Of a stretch of 64,000 nucleotides of DNA, positions 41,090 through 50,987 are shown one piece after another. How positions within the stretch are numbered: the first letter of the stretch is position 1; each line of letters starts with the position of its first letter. The notes below the pieces were generated by a model. The model searched no databases. It was not told the origin of the DNA and saw only the letters and a list, made by a program, of their open reading frames with translations. This DNA comes from Pseudomonadota bacterium (GTDB lineage: Bacteria; Pseudomonadota; Gammaproteobacteria; Burkholderiales; REEB80): the NCBI GenBank assembly GCA_018971485.1, contig JAGXAQ010000003.1, positions 62,001 through 126,000 of the forward strand, read 5' to 3'. A program made the position numbers and the translations under genes.

Positions 41090-43375
41090 CTAGAAGCTTG
41101 AACCAATGTTGAACTGAAATTCCTGAATCTGATCTCCGGGAAATTTACGGATGGGAACCGCATAGCTAAAAGTAATCGGGCCAACAGGGGAACGCCAATC
41201 AATGCCAACGCCAGTGGCAACTCGCAATTGGCCTAAGTTTACTTTCTGATCCTGGGCATACGCATCTCCAGAATCAACAAACGCAGAAATCCTCAATGCC
41301 TGGCTATTTTCAAACCCTGGGAAAGGCATTAACAGTTCTGCACTCGCCAATATTTCTTTATTTCCTCCTAAACCAAATCCGTCTTCTTGCGGCCCAACTC
41401 CCCCATATGCAAAACCACGAAGGCTATCTGGGCCACCCACATAAAAATTCTTGAAAAATGGAATTGGCTTATTCATATACCCGTTGATATAACCTAATTG
41501 GCCAGACAGCATCAAGGAAACGTGAGTAGATAAAGGTTTCAGATATTGTTGTTTATAATTAAGCATATAATAAGTTAAATCTGGCCCAGGCAAGCCAATC
41601 TGAGCCGTTAAACTTTCCAGACTCCCTTTGGTAGGAAACAAGATAGAGTCGCGGGTATCACGGCTCCATCCAAGTGTGGCAGTCACATCTGTAACAGTAA
41701 CACTATTAATTCCACCAAACTGATGTACAAAATCAATATAGGGTTGAATCGAATTAACATCAGTTGCTATATTTGTACTTTCGGCACCCAAACCAAGTGT
41801 CGCGCTGCTAACCTCAGTTAATGGAATACCAAAAGTAACATCTGCACCTGTTGTATCTGAATTATAATCACCAAAGCTTTGACCTATTGTGTCATAACGT
41901 CGTTTGTACACACCAAAGCCACGACTGATTCCATTATCAGTAAAATATGGATTGTTATAGGACAATTCATAATCACGAACAATCTGGCTTGTAGTAGCCT
42001 GAATAGATACCGCATTGCCTGTACCAAATACATTGTTTTGGCTAATCGAGCCATTTAAGAGCACGCCTAACTGGTTAGAATATCCTACACCAGCCATAAT
42101 TGTTCCTGTTGAACGTTCCTTTACCCCAACATCAACATCCACTTCATCTGGCGAGCCTGTTACTGGTTTGGTTGACATGTTAACATGCGAAAAAAATCCC
42201 AACCGATTCAAGCGTTGTTTAGATCGTTTGATTTTTTGTTGCGAATACCATGAAGATTCAAGTTGACGTAATTCACGTCGAATTACTACATCTTCAGTGC
42301 GGACATTGCCATGAATATTAATTCGTCGTACATAAATCCGGTGACCGGGATCAATCAAAATTGTAAAACTTGCTGTACCTTTCTGCTTATTTAAATCAGG
42401 TACAGCCTGAATGTTGGCATAAGCGTAGCCTTTGTCTCCATAAAGATTAGTAAGCTTGTTTGTTGATTCTGTAAGCTTTTTGCGGGAAAAAATCTCCCCT
42501 GGCTTAAGAGCAAGCAATGATTCCAGCTTTTTCTTTGGAAAGAGCAAATTACCGCTAAAATTAATTGAGCTCACAGTATATCGGCGACCCTCATGTAGAT
42601 TGATAGTTAAATCAACACCGTTTTTCTGCGGCGACATTGCAACCTGAGTCGAAAGAATACGAAAATCAAGATAGCCTTGATCCATATAAAAGGAGCGAAG
42701 TGCTTCAAGATCAGCGCCAAACTTTTCACGGGAGTATTGATCATCATCAGTAAACCATGTGGTATAGCCCGGAGTGCTTAATTTCATTACGCTACGAAGT
42801 TTTGAAGTAGGGAAACGGTGATTTCCGACAATGTTAATGTGAGCAATCTTGGCAACTTTACCTTCAAGAATCTGCAAATGTATACTAACTCGATTTCGGG
42901 GCAAATACGTTACCGTTGGTGTAACCTTAACCCCATATTTTCCTTTCGAAAAATAACCTTCCTGAATATCAGTTACAACTTGATCTAATTGTTTTTGATC
43001 AAAAATATGCGCCCTGACCAGCCCATCATCCTTAAGCAGGCCATTCAACACTTTTTTATTAAAAGCATGATTACCACTGAAAGAAATATTAGCTATAGCC
43101 GGTCGCTCATGAACATGAACTACCAGAACACCATGATCATCTGCCAAATTAACATTAGTAAAAAACCCTGTTGCATACAAACTATGAATCGCTTCAGAAG
43201 CTTTACCTGCTGTCATGGTTTGACCCACCTTGACAGGCAAATAATTAAAGATAGTCCCAGGTTCGATTCGCTGGATACCAACTACTCGAATATCCTTTAT
43301 TTTAAAATCAGAGAATGCGTACGCACAAAGGGCATGAGTACCCAATAACAAAAAGGCAAGTGATTTAAATTTCAT
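41090..43375 (-). CDS. bamA: Outer membrane assembly factor BamA
   Basis: BamA inserts beta-barrel proteins in the outer membrane. The 761-residue precursor has a signal peptide (FKSLAFLLLGTHALCAYA), five POTRA domains (about 22-420) and a C-terminal 16-strand barrel. It ends with the family-typical aromatic terminus (FQFNIGSSF), with GGPDSLRGFAYGGVGP as the conserved L6 loop (VRGF/Y-type RGF). I chose ATG 43375 because the earlier ORF codons would spoil the signal peptide. Confidence 0.96.
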   Translation of the reverse strand: MKFKSLAFLLLGTHALCAYAFSDFKIKDIRVVGIQRIEPGTIFNYLPVKVGQTMTAGKASEAIHSLYATGFFTNVNLADDHGVLVVHVHERPAIANISFSGNHAFNKKVLNGLLKDDGLVRAHIFDQKQLDQVVTDIQEGYFSKGKYGVKVTPTVTYLPRNRVSIHLQILEGKVAKIAHINIVGNHRFPTSKLRSVMKLSTPGYTTWFTDDDQYSREKFGADLEALRSFYMDQGYLDFRILSTQVAMSPQKNGVDLTINLHEGRRYTVSSINFSGNLLFPKKKLESLLALKPGEIFSRKKLTESTNKLTNLYGDKGYAYANIQAVPDLNKQKGTASFTILIDPGHRIYVRRINIHGNVRTEDVVIRRELRQLESSWYSQQKIKRSKQRLNRLGFFSHVNMSTKPVTGSPDEVDVDVGVKERSTGTIMAGVGYSNQLGVLLNGSISQNNVFGTGNAVSIQATTSQIVRDYELSYNNPYFTDNGISRGFGVYKRRYDTIGQSFGDYNSDTTGADVTFGIPLTEVSSATLGLGAESTNIATDVNSIQPYIDFVHQFGGINSVTVTDVTATLGWSRDTRDSILFPTKGSLESLTAQIGLPGPDLTYYMLNYKQQYLKPLSTHVSLMLSGQLGYINGYMNKPIPFFKNFYVGGPDSLRGFAYGGVGPQEDGFGLGGNKEILASAELLMPFPGFENSQALRISAFVDSGDAYAQDQKVNLGQLRVATGVGIDWRSPVGPITFSYAVPIRKFPGDQIQEFQFNIGSSF

Positions 43376-43632
43376 GTTATACAGCGTAAACTCTGACCAG
43401 AAAACCATCTAAGTCAAAGAAAACGACTCTTTCCTTAATAATTACAGATCTTCAAAACGATACGACAGGTATATCTGGTCGCACCCCTTGTGTAATTAAC
43501 TTCTATATTCAGTCAAGCTAAAAACAAAATGATTTCCCGATTGACCACACAAAACGACCCAACGTAAAAATGATCCATGCAGGGCTTATTAATATTCAAA
43601 AAGAAAAACTTTAGCAGTTTTAATTGAACAGG

Positions 43633-44994
43633 CTAGCTTATAAAAAGCCGATTTATGTCATTGTAAAATGCAAATATCATTAAACAAATTAACAGTACCC
43701 CACCAATACGCTGCCCAATAAGTTGGGCCTTTTCTGAAACAGGCCCCCCTTTCACTATCTCAGCCATATAATACAACAGATGCCCACCATCCAATAAGGG
43801 AATAGGCAATAAATTTAAAATGCCCAAACTAATACTAACAAGAGCCAGGAAAGTCATATAGGGGATCAGTCCCATTCTAGCAGACTGCCCCGCATAATCA
43901 GCAATTGTCAACGGCCCGGACAAATTACTCAAGGCCGCATGACCAATTATTAATTTTCCAATCATCTCCAAAGTAAACCATGACATAGAAGTTGTGCGAG
44001 AGATGCCATGAATGAAAGCAGTTAATACAGTATCATGCTCAATAATACGAAGAGCATTTACCTGCACTGGATCAACAAGAGGCCCTACGCCAATCCATCC
44101 ACGCTTTTGATGATGAACATAAATTAACCTCGGAGTAACAGTGGCGTAGCTTGTCTGTTTCCCATGGCTCACCACTAATTGAACCGGCTTGTTTGGTTCT
44201 GAACGAACCACCGCAACCAGATTCTCCCAATTAGTAAACGCGCGACCCTCAATCGCCATAATTTTATCTCCGGCCACAAGCCCTGCTTTAGCTGCCGGGC
44301 TACCGGGTTCAACTGTTCCTAAAACCCCGGGCACAAAAGGCTCTGGCGGAAATATCCCTAATTGTTTCACTAGATTCTGATCCAAAGAGACAGTGGTGAG
44401 CAACTTTGAATTTAAAACAATATGAGTTTTTGCTTTGTTTTTACTGACTATAAGGTTTATAGAATGACCTGTTGCTGCAGCTTCTGTTAAACGAACAGCC
44501 ATAGATTGCCAAGTCAATATCGGATGTCCATTAATCGAATAGATTACATCACCTGGAACCAGATTAATTTTAGTGGCAATGCTACCAGGCGCAACATATC
44601 CTATAACTGGCCTGACACCTGGAACACCATAGATAAACATGCTTGTATAAATAAGAATGGCCAGTATTAAGTTTGAAAATGGACCAGCACATACAATAAA
44701 AATTCTATGCCAAACAGATTGTCTGTTAAAAGCTCGATGGGCCTCTTCAGGAAATACGTCCCCTTCACGTTCATCAAGCATACGAACAAAACCACCAAGG
44801 GGGAGTAAACACACCGTCCATTCCGTAAGATCCTGGCCATATTTCCGAGCCCACAACGGTTTGCCAAAACCGATCGAAAACCGTAAAACTTTTACGTTAC
44901 ACAATTTCGCGGCTAAATAATGGCCTAGCTCATGAAATATAATCAACACGCTAATCGCAACAACAAAAGCGATTAGAGTGACAAAAATTTGCAA
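43633..44994 (-). CDS. rseP: Site-2 protease RseP
   Basis: RseP cleaves RseA within the membrane to free sigma-E. The 453-residue protein has the zinc motif IIFHELGHYLAAK in the first helix, two PDZ domains in the centre (GYVAPGSIATKINLVPGD and GTVEPGSPAAKAGLVAGD), and the second metal motif LLPIPLLDGGHLLYY. It lies between dxr and bamA in the conserved order and acts on the rseA product encoded at 23.3 kb. Confidence 0.96.
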   Translation of the reverse strand: MQIFVTLIAFVVAISVLIIFHELGHYLAAKLCNVKVLRFSIGFGKPLWARKYGQDLTEWTVCLLPLGGFVRMLDEREGDVFPEEAHRAFNRQSVWHRIFIVCAGPFSNLILAILIYTSMFIYGVPGVRPVIGYVAPGSIATKINLVPGDVIYSINGHPILTWQSMAVRLTEAAATGHSINLIVSKNKAKTHIVLNSKLLTTVSLDQNLVKQLGIFPPEPFVPGVLGTVEPGSPAAKAGLVAGDKIMAIEGRAFTNWENLVAVVRSEPNKPVQLVVSHGKQTSYATVTPRLIYVHHQKRGWIGVGPLVDPVQVNALRIIEHDTVLTAFIHGISRTTSMSWFTLEMIGKLIIGHAALSNLSGPLTIADYAGQSARMGLIPYMTFLALVSISLGILNLLPIPLLDGGHLLYYMAEIVKGGPVSEKAQLIGQRIGGVLLICLMIFAFYNDINRLFIS

Positions 44995-45005
44995 GCCAAC
45001 CTCCT

Positions 45006-46187
45006 TTAATGAATGGTTTCTTGATTAATAAACCTGTTCGCTATCCGACGAGTCATCGCATCTATTTCTAATATATCCTCAATGTTTTTAGCTTGAGTAA
45101 CCGCTACCGTCTCAAGTGCCTCTTCAATAACATTGGAAATAGACATGAAGCGGAGCCGGTTTCCTAAGAATGCTGCAACGGCCTCTTCATTTGCTGCATT
45201 TAAAACCGTTGGTGCAGATGCCCCTGCATCAAGTGCACGGTAGGCTAAATCAAGGCAAGGAAATCTTGTAGAATCCGGTTGAGTAAAAGTTAGGCTACCT
45301 TGGCGAATTAAATCAAGAAAATTAGCTCCTGAGGTCATTCTTTTTGGGTAAGCCAAAGCATGAGCGATGGGAATGCGCATATCCGGGCTACCTAATTGGG
45401 CTATGACAGAACCATCAATATACTCTACCAGGGAATGAATCACACTTTGTGGATGCACAACAACTTCGATTTTATTGGCTGGAACACCAAATAACCAATA
45501 GGCCTCAATAACTTCAAGGCCTTTATTCATCAAACTGGCTGAATCAACAGATATTTTTTTTCCCATCACCCAATTTGGATGGCGTATGGCGGCTTCTGGA
45601 GTCACTTGAGCCAACATGGTTTCAGTATGATTCAAAAATGGCCCGCCAGAAGCAGTTAACAAAATACGACGCACTCTATCTGCTAAATTACGATCATAAT
45701 CCATAGGCAAAGACTGAAAGACGGCATTATGTTCAGAATCAATCGGTAAAAGTTCAGAACGATATTGATGCACTGCATCCATAAATATTTGCCCCGACAT
45801 TACCAGTGCTTCTTTATTTGCAAGCAAAATCCTTTTCCCTGCCCTGGCAGCTGCCAGGGTCGGCTTTAATCCGGCAGCGCCTACAATTGCTGCCATAACT
45901 GTATCTACTCTAGCATCTGTTGCAGCCGCAATCAGGCCTTGCTCCCCATATAAAACTTCCGTTTTTAGCATCTTGCCTTTTAAACCTCTAGAGACCTCTT
46001 CGGCCTGCTTAGCATTAGCAACAACCGCTAAGGAGGGATGATAATACCGACAACAAGCAATTAAGCGCTCCATCTGGCTATAGGCTGTTAATGCAAAAAC
46101 TGTATAGGATTCTGGATGCTGCTTAATGACATCCAGTGTATTTGTACCAATTGAACCAGTTGCTCCAAGAATAGTAATATGCCGCAT
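45006..46187 (-). CDS. dxr: 1-deoxy-D-xylulose 5-phosphate reductoisomerase
   Basis: Dxr makes methylerythritol phosphate, the committed step of the MEP isoprenoid pathway. The 393-residue protein begins ITILGATGSIGTNTLDVI (NADPH-binding) and has LLANKEALVMSG, LLPIDSEHNAVFQSLP (metal ligands) and HPNWVMGKKISVDSASLMNKGLE. It is followed after 11 bases by rseP. Confidence 0.97.
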   Translation of the reverse strand: MRHITILGATGSIGTNTLDVIKQHPESYTVFALTAYSQMERLIACCRYYHPSLAVVANAKQAEEVSRGLKGKMLKTEVLYGEQGLIAAATDARVDTVMAAIVGAAGLKPTLAAARAGKRILLANKEALVMSGQIFMDAVHQYRSELLPIDSEHNAVFQSLPMDYDRNLADRVRRILLTASGGPFLNHTETMLAQVTPEAAIRHPNWVMGKKISVDSASLMNKGLEVIEAYWLFGVPANKIEVVVHPQSVIHSLVEYIDGSVIAQLGSPDMRIPIAHALAYPKRMTSGANFLDLIRQGSLTFTQPDSTRFPCLDLAYRALDAGASAPTVLNAANEEAVAAFLGNRLRFMSISNVIEEALETVAVTQAKNIEDILEIDAMTRRIANRFINQETIH

Positions 46188-46192
46188 GCGCT

Positions 46193-46963
46193 TTACCTGA
46201 TTAAAAGAAGAGCCAAAGGCAGGGCTGCAATTTGTGAATCAAGCCGATCAAGTATACCGCCATGACCGGGAAGAAGCCGGCCGCTATCTTTAACCCCGGC
46301 CTGTCTTTTTATCATCGACTCAAACAGATCTCCAATGATTCCAATTACAGCCATAGCAAGCATGCCGTAAAATTGAAAATTCATCAAAAATTGTGGAGTT
46401 ACAATTATCGCATAAATTGTAACTGCTATCATGCCTCCGGCAACCCCTTCCCAGGTCTTACCAGGACTAGTTTGAGGAGCAAGCTTATGGTGGCCGAATA
46501 TCCGGCCAGAAAAATATGCAAATGTATCTGAAACCCAAAACACTGCCATATAACGTAAAAGAATCCAAGGAGAAAGATCTCGTAACAGCACAAGGCTTAC
46601 AGAAAAAGGAAGCAGAAGGGTAATACCAATACATGCCTTAACCCATCTACGAAGAAGAACGCCTCGTGCAATCCAGATTGGAGCCAAGAAAATCCAGAAC
46701 AACACGTCTAAATAAATTAGCCAGCGCCAATGTTCTAATTTTGAGTGCCTGATAAAAAATGCCAAGCCCAGTGAGACAATGAATGTCAGCGAAAAAAACA
46801 AATTCGGGTGTGTCAGAAGATACCCGGATAGCTTCAACCATTCCTGAACACACACTGAGAAGCCGGTAATGACTATAACCAGCCAAAACAAATTAGGGGA
46901 AAAAAACAAGGCACCGACAAACAGCAAAGCTGCAAAAGAAGCAGTCCAGATGCGCTCAGACAT
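46193..46963 (-). CDS. cdsA: Phosphatidate cytidylyltransferase
   Basis: CdsA makes CDP-diacylglycerol from phosphatidate and CTP and so feeds PgsA, encoded at 10.3 kb. The 256-residue membrane protein has about seven helices and the C-terminal signature DLFESMIKRQAGVKDSG-RLLPGHGGILDRLDS. It overlaps uppS by eight bases and precedes dxr by five. Confidence 0.96.
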   Translation of the reverse strand: MSERIWTASFAALLFVGALFFSPNLFWLVIVITGFSVCVQEWLKLSGYLLTHPNLFFSLTFIVSLGLAFFIRHSKLEHWRWLIYLDVLFWIFLAPIWIARGVLLRRWVKACIGITLLLPFSVSLVLLRDLSPWILLRYMAVFWVSDTFAYFSGRIFGHHKLAPQTSPGKTWEGVAGGMIAVTIYAIIVTPQFLMNFQFYGMLAMAVIGIIGDLFESMIKRQAGVKDSGRLLPGHGGILDRLDSQIAALPLALLLIR

Positions 46964-47711
46964 TTTCTTCTAACTGCTCACTAGTGCGTCCAAAACGTCT
47001 TTCTCTGCCCTGATATGAATCAATCGCAGCACTTAATGCCGCCTTATCAAAATCAGGCCATAAAATAGGAGTGAAATAAAGTTCTGTATAGGCAAGTTGC
47101 CACAATAAAAAATTAGAAATTCGCATTTCCCCCCCCGTTCTAATAAACAAATCAGGCTCGGGAGCATAATGCATGGCAAGATATGGTAAAAGATCTGCTT
47201 CGTTAAGTTCAACAAGAGCCTGTGGATTCACATCAGCAATCTGTTTTATTGCTTGCATAATATCCCAGCGCCCACCGTAATTAGCAGCTATAGTCAAAGT
47301 CAAGCCAAGGTTATTCTGGGTTTGATCCACACCCTCTCGGATCAGATTCTGCAGTCTAGTAGAAAAAGAGGAAATATCTCCAATTACCTTTAAACGAATA
47401 TTGTTTTCATGCATTGCCTCTATTTCAGCCTCAAGCGAGCGCACAAACAATTCCATTAATAGGTTGACTTCTTCCTTAGGGCGTCGCCAGTTTTCACTAC
47501 TAAATGCAAAAAGGGTTAAATAATCAACACCGAATTCAGCGCAGGCTTTAATAATCCCACGCACTGCTATTACACCTTGGCGGTGACCTGCCACTCTTGG
47601 CAAAAACCGTTTTTTTGCCCAACGCCCATTACCGTCCATAATAATTGCAATATGTTGCGGTATACATCTGGCCTGAGGCACTTGCTGGGTAGAACTACCA
47701 AATAATGTCAA
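46956..47711 (-). CDS. uppS: Undecaprenyl diphosphate synthase
   Basis: UppS extends farnesyl diphosphate by eight cis-isoprene units to make the carrier lipid for peptidoglycan and O-antigen. The 251-residue protein has HIAIIMDGNGRWAKKR, LFAFSSENWRRP, AANYGGRWDI and DLFIRTGGEMRISNFLLWQLAYTE, all family boxes. It lies 15 bases after frr. Confidence 0.97.
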   Translation of the reverse strand: MTLFGSSTQQVPQARCIPQHIAIIMDGNGRWAKKRFLPRVAGHRQGVIAVRGIIKACAEFGVDYLTLFAFSSENWRRPKEEVNLLMELFVRSLEAEIEAMHENNIRLKVIGDISSFSTRLQNLIREGVDQTQNNLGLTLTIAANYGGRWDIMQAIKQIADVNPQALVELNEADLLPYLAMHYAPEPDLFIRTGGEMRISNFLLWQLAYTELYFTPILWPDFDKAALSAAIDSYQGRERRFGRTSEQLEENV

Positions 47712-47726
47712 ATTATGCCCCGTCCA

Positions 47727-48284
47727 TTATACGGCAAGAAGATCAGATTCCTTTACCTGCAACGCTTTATCAATTTCTTGGATAAAATGATCTGTCAACT
47801 TTTGTATCTCATCTTGCCCACGTCGTTCATCATCTTCGTTAATCTGCTTGGACTTCATCAAATCTTTTAAATAAGCATTAGCATCACGGCGAATATTACG
47901 CACAGCAATTCTTGCATTTTCACCTTCATTTCGAACAACCTTAATCAACTCGCGACGCCTTTCTTCTGTTAGCGCCGGCATAGGAACACGAATAGTTTCA
48001 CCAAAAGTGACCGGATTAAGCCCTAATCCAGCATCACGAATCGCCTTTTCAACTGCACCCGCCAATTTTTTTTCCCAAGGCTGAACGGTAATTGTTCTCG
48101 CATCACCTAGCGATAAATTTGCAACCTGGCTAAGCGGAACCTGGGAGCCATAATAATCTATAGTCACATGATCAAGTAATCCCGTATGCGCCCTGCCCGT
48201 TCTTACTTTGGACAATTCAGAACGCAAGGATTCTATTGATTTTTGCATTTTCTGCTCAGCAGTTTTTTTTACCTCTGCAATCAT
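47727..48284 (-). CDS. frr: Ribosome recycling factor
   Basis: Frr splits post-termination ribosomes with EF-G. The 185-residue protein has the three-helix bundle sequence [45 protein letters not shown] and [13 protein letters not shown]. The true start is [13 protein letters not shown] at 48284; the track ORF extends 37 codons upstream into pyrH without homology. Confidence 0.97.
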   Translation of the reverse strand: MIAEVKKTAEQKMQKSIESLRSELSKVRTGRAHTGLLDHVTIDYYGSQVPLSQVANLSLGDARTITVQPWEKKLAGAVEKAIRDAGLGLNPVTFGETIRVPMPALTEERRRELIKVVRNEGENARIAVRNIRRDANAYLKDLMKSKQINEDDERRGQDEIQKLTDHFIQEIDKALQVKESDLLAV

Positions 48285-48294
48285 AATCCATTCC

Positions 48295-49035
48295 TTAACA
48301 AACTGTTGCAGATAACACGGTTCGAACCAATGTTCCTTCCATCTCACCCATGACCACTCTTTTAAGAGCGCCAGGTTTAAAAATTGAAAAAACACATAAG
48401 GGCATATTGTAGTCCCGGCACAAAGTTAACGCTGTTGCATCCATCACTTTAAGATTACGAGAAATCGCTTCATCAAACGTGAGCTTATCGTATCGAACGG
48501 CTTTTTCATCTTGCATGGGGTCTGAAGTGTAAACGCCGTCTACTTTTGTAGCCTTCAAAACTATATTCACATTCATTTCCATACCACGTAAAGCAGCTGC
48601 AGTATCAGTCGTAAAAAACGGGTTACCAGTACCAGCACCAAAAATAACCACGCGCCCCTCTTCTAAATAACGCATGGCCTTGCCACGAACATAGGGCTCA
48701 GCCACTTGCTGGATTGTTAACGCAGACTGCACACGTGAAACTATATCAACACGGCGAAGCGCATCCTGCAAAGCAAGTGCATTCATGACTGTCGCCAGCA
48801 TGCCCATGTAATCAGCTGTCGCTCGGTCCATGCCTGCTGCAGCCGGGGCAACGCCCCTGAAAATATTACCACCGCCTATTACTATTGCAACTTGTACACC
48901 AAGACATACTATGTCCTTAATTTCAAGTGCAATCCTTTCTATAGTATCTCGATTGATGCCATAAGGATCATCGCCCATGAGGGCTTCACCACTTAATTTT
49001 AATAAGATTCGTTTATAGCCAAGCGGTATATTCAT
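48295..49035 (-). CDS. pyrH: UMP kinase
   Basis: PyrH phosphorylates UMP to UDP and is allosterically controlled by GTP and UTP. The 246-residue amino-acid-kinase-fold protein has [45 protein letters not shown] and [16 protein letters not shown]. It sits between tsf and frr as usual. Confidence 0.97.
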   Translation of the reverse strand: MNIPLGYKRILLKLSGEALMGDDPYGINRDTIERIALEIKDIVCLGVQVAIVIGGGNIFRGVAPAAAGMDRATADYMGMLATVMNALALQDALRRVDIVSRVQSALTIQQVAEPYVRGKAMRYLEEGRVVIFGAGTGNPFFTTDTAAALRGMEMNVNIVLKATKVDGVYTSDPMQDEKAVRYDKLTFDEAISRNLKVMDATALTLCRDYNMPLCVFSIFKPGALKRVVMGEMEGTLVRTVLSATVC

Positions 49036-49113
49036 ATTATTGCGCCAATAATTAAGAGCACAACATAAAATCCCTATCAGAAGAACAAGCCTATGTCAGC
49101 CCCAAAACATAAA

Positions 49114-49992
49114 TTAACCAGCCTGGCCAACTTGAGCAGCAACCTCAGCAGCGAAGTCTGTCACCTTCTTTTCAATACCTTCACCAACAGTGTACATGGC
49201 GAAACGATAAATTTTAGCCTTTTTAGATAATAGCAACTTCTCAATGCTCATATCTGGGTTCTTAACAAATGGTTGTCCAAGAAGAGTAACTTCAGCCAGA
49301 TATTTGGCAATCCTTCCTTCAACCATACGCGTAATAATATCAGCAGGTTTTCCTGTTTCAGCAGCTTGAGCGGAGTAAATCTCCCTTTCCCGTTCAATTA
49401 AATGACCGGGAACTTCGTCAGCGGAAACACAAACAGGTTTGGAAGCGGCAATATGCATAGCCACATCCTTACCCAACGATTCTTCGCCTTCGTATTCCAT
49501 CATAACGCCGATTCTGGTTCCATGTATGTAGCTTGCAAGTTTGCGCTGAGTTTCAAAACGCACAAAACGACGAATATTAATATTTTCGCCTAATTTCATG
49601 ATTAATGCCTTACGACGATCCTCAATGCTCTCTCCAGCTGCTGATATAGCTAAAAGAGCTTCTGCATCAACCGGATTATTTAAGACAATTAATTCAGCAA
49701 GTTTCTTGGTAAAAAATACAAAATCATCATTCTTAGCTACAAAGTCAGTTTCACAATTAACTTCAATTAGAGCACCTATTGATTCTGCTGGATTAATATA
49801 ACAGGCTATCAGGCCTTCCGCGGCTATCCTTGAAGCCGCCTTGCCTGCTTTTGCTCCTGATTTAATACGAAGTAAATTCTCTGCTGCATCCATATCACCG
49901 TTGGTTTCCGTGAGCGCTTTTTTGCACTCCATCATGCCAAGGTCAGTTCGTTCACGCAATTGTTTAACCATTGATGCGGTGATATCCACCAT
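49114..49992 (-). CDS. tsf: Elongation factor Ts
   Basis: EF-Ts recycles EF-Tu from GDP to GTP. The 292-residue protein has the N-terminal UBA-like signature [21 protein letters not shown] and the second signature [16 protein letters not shown]. The start MVDITASM (49992) is preceded by AAGGAG; the earlier ORF codons run into the terminator region and are not conserved. Confidence 0.97.
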   Translation of the reverse strand: MVDITASMVKQLRERTDLGMMECKKALTETNGDMDAAENLLRIKSGAKAGKAASRIAAEGLIACYINPAESIGALIEVNCETDFVAKNDDFVFFTKKLAELIVLNNPVDAEALLAISAAGESIEDRRKALIMKLGENINIRRFVRFETQRKLASYIHGTRIGVMMEYEGEESLGKDVAMHIAASKPVCVSADEVPGHLIEREREIYSAQAAETGKPADIITRMVEGRIAKYLAEVTLLGQPFVKNPDMSIEKLLLSKKAKIYRFAMYTVGEGIEKKVTDFAAEVAAQVGQAG

Positions 49993-50040
49993 ATCTAACT
50001 CCTTACCAATCATTGAGGACATCGTCAACAAAACTCAGAT

Positions 50041-50065
50041 AAAAAAAGGGGGCGGCATCCGCCCC
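50041..50065 (-). terminator. Hairpin with T-run between rpsB and tsf
   Basis: On the minus strand GGGGCGG-ATG-CCGCCCC is followed by CTTTTTTT. This has the form of an intrinsic terminator placed 15-39 bases after the rpsB stop. Since tsf and the rest of the operon lie downstream with a short gap, it is probably a partial terminator that lowers tsf relative to rpsB. Confidence 0.75.
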
Positions 50066-50079
50066 TCTATCATAATCAT

Positions 50080-50823
50080 CTAGTTTTCAGCAGTTTCGCT
50101 TTCTTGTACCTCGACAAATTCTTCACCTGTTATTTCCTGCAATGACTGACTGCGACCTTCCAAAATAGCATCAGCAACACCTCGTGCATATAACCGTATA
50201 GCACGCGAAGAATCGTCGTTCCCGGGAATTACATAATCAACTTCTGTTGGAGAATGATTGGTATCAACCACACCAATAACAGGGATACCTAATTTTTTTG
50301 CTTCAGTCACCGCTCCAGACTCATAGCCAACATCAATAACAAAAATAGCATCAGGCAACCCGGTCATATCCTTAATTCCACCCAAAGAACGCTCCAGTTT
50401 TGCAAGCTCTCTTTGAAACATCAGAGCCTCTTTCTTGCTCATTCGCTCAATACTGCCATCAGTCATAGCGGCTTGCATCTCATGTAAACGCTTAATTGAC
50501 TGTTTTACCGTCTTAAAATTCGTTAACATTCCTCCAAGCCATCGATGATCTACAAAAGGAGCACCCGCACGCAAAGCTTCTTCTCGAATAATTTCACGAG
50601 CCTGGCGTTTGGTGCTAACGAAAAGAACCGTTCCTTTATTTGCAATTAATCGTCGAATAAATGTCATTGCCTCAACAAACATCGGCAATGTCTTTTCAAG
50701 ATTAATGATATGGATTTTGTTTCGATCGCCGAATATGTACGGCGCCATTTTCGGATTCCAATATCGGGTCTGGTGCCCAAAATGGACGCCAGCCTCAAGC
50801 ATCTGGCGCATAGTAACAGCCAT
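50080..50823 (-). CDS. rpsB: Ribosomal protein S2
   Basis: The 247-residue protein is S2 of the 30S subunit: [28 protein letters not shown] at the N-terminus, [12 protein letters not shown], and [32 protein letters not shown]. It heads the translation-isoprenoid-lipid A gene run. In many relatives map is divergent directly upstream; here about 7 kb of other genes are between. Confidence 0.98.
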   Translation of the reverse strand: MAVTMRQMLEAGVHFGHQTRYWNPKMAPYIFGDRNKIHIINLEKTLPMFVEAMTFIRRLIANKGTVLFVSTKRQAREIIREEALRAGAPFVDHRWLGGMLTNFKTVKQSIKRLHEMQAAMTDGSIERMSKKEALMFQRELAKLERSLGGIKDMTGLPDAIFVIDVGYESGAVTEAKKLGIPVIGVVDTNHSPTEVDYVIPGNDDSSRAIRLYARGVADAILEGRSQSLQEITGEEFVEVQESETAEN

Positions 50824-50953
50824 GATTATCTCCAGTTAAGGGTTAAAACCTCCACTTTGCCATGTTCACACCCATACGGGCACCCTCAAAAAGGCAAGTG
50901 TGCGAATTTTGCAATACCAACATCTACAACCATAATGTAAATATTGCGTGCGG

Positions 50954-50981
50954 ATTATAGCATAATGGACGCTTGGCTCAA
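50954..50981 (-). promoter_or_regulatory. Sigma-70 promoter of rpsB
   Basis: The minus strand has TTGAGC, 16 bases, and TATAAT, seven bases beyond the stop of the transaldolase gene. It leaves a leader of roughly 120 bases before the rpsB ATG. In other Proteobacteria the rpsB leader is bound by S2 itself; whether this leader folds the same way is not tested. Confidence 0.65.
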
Positions 50982-50987
50982 AGCACA

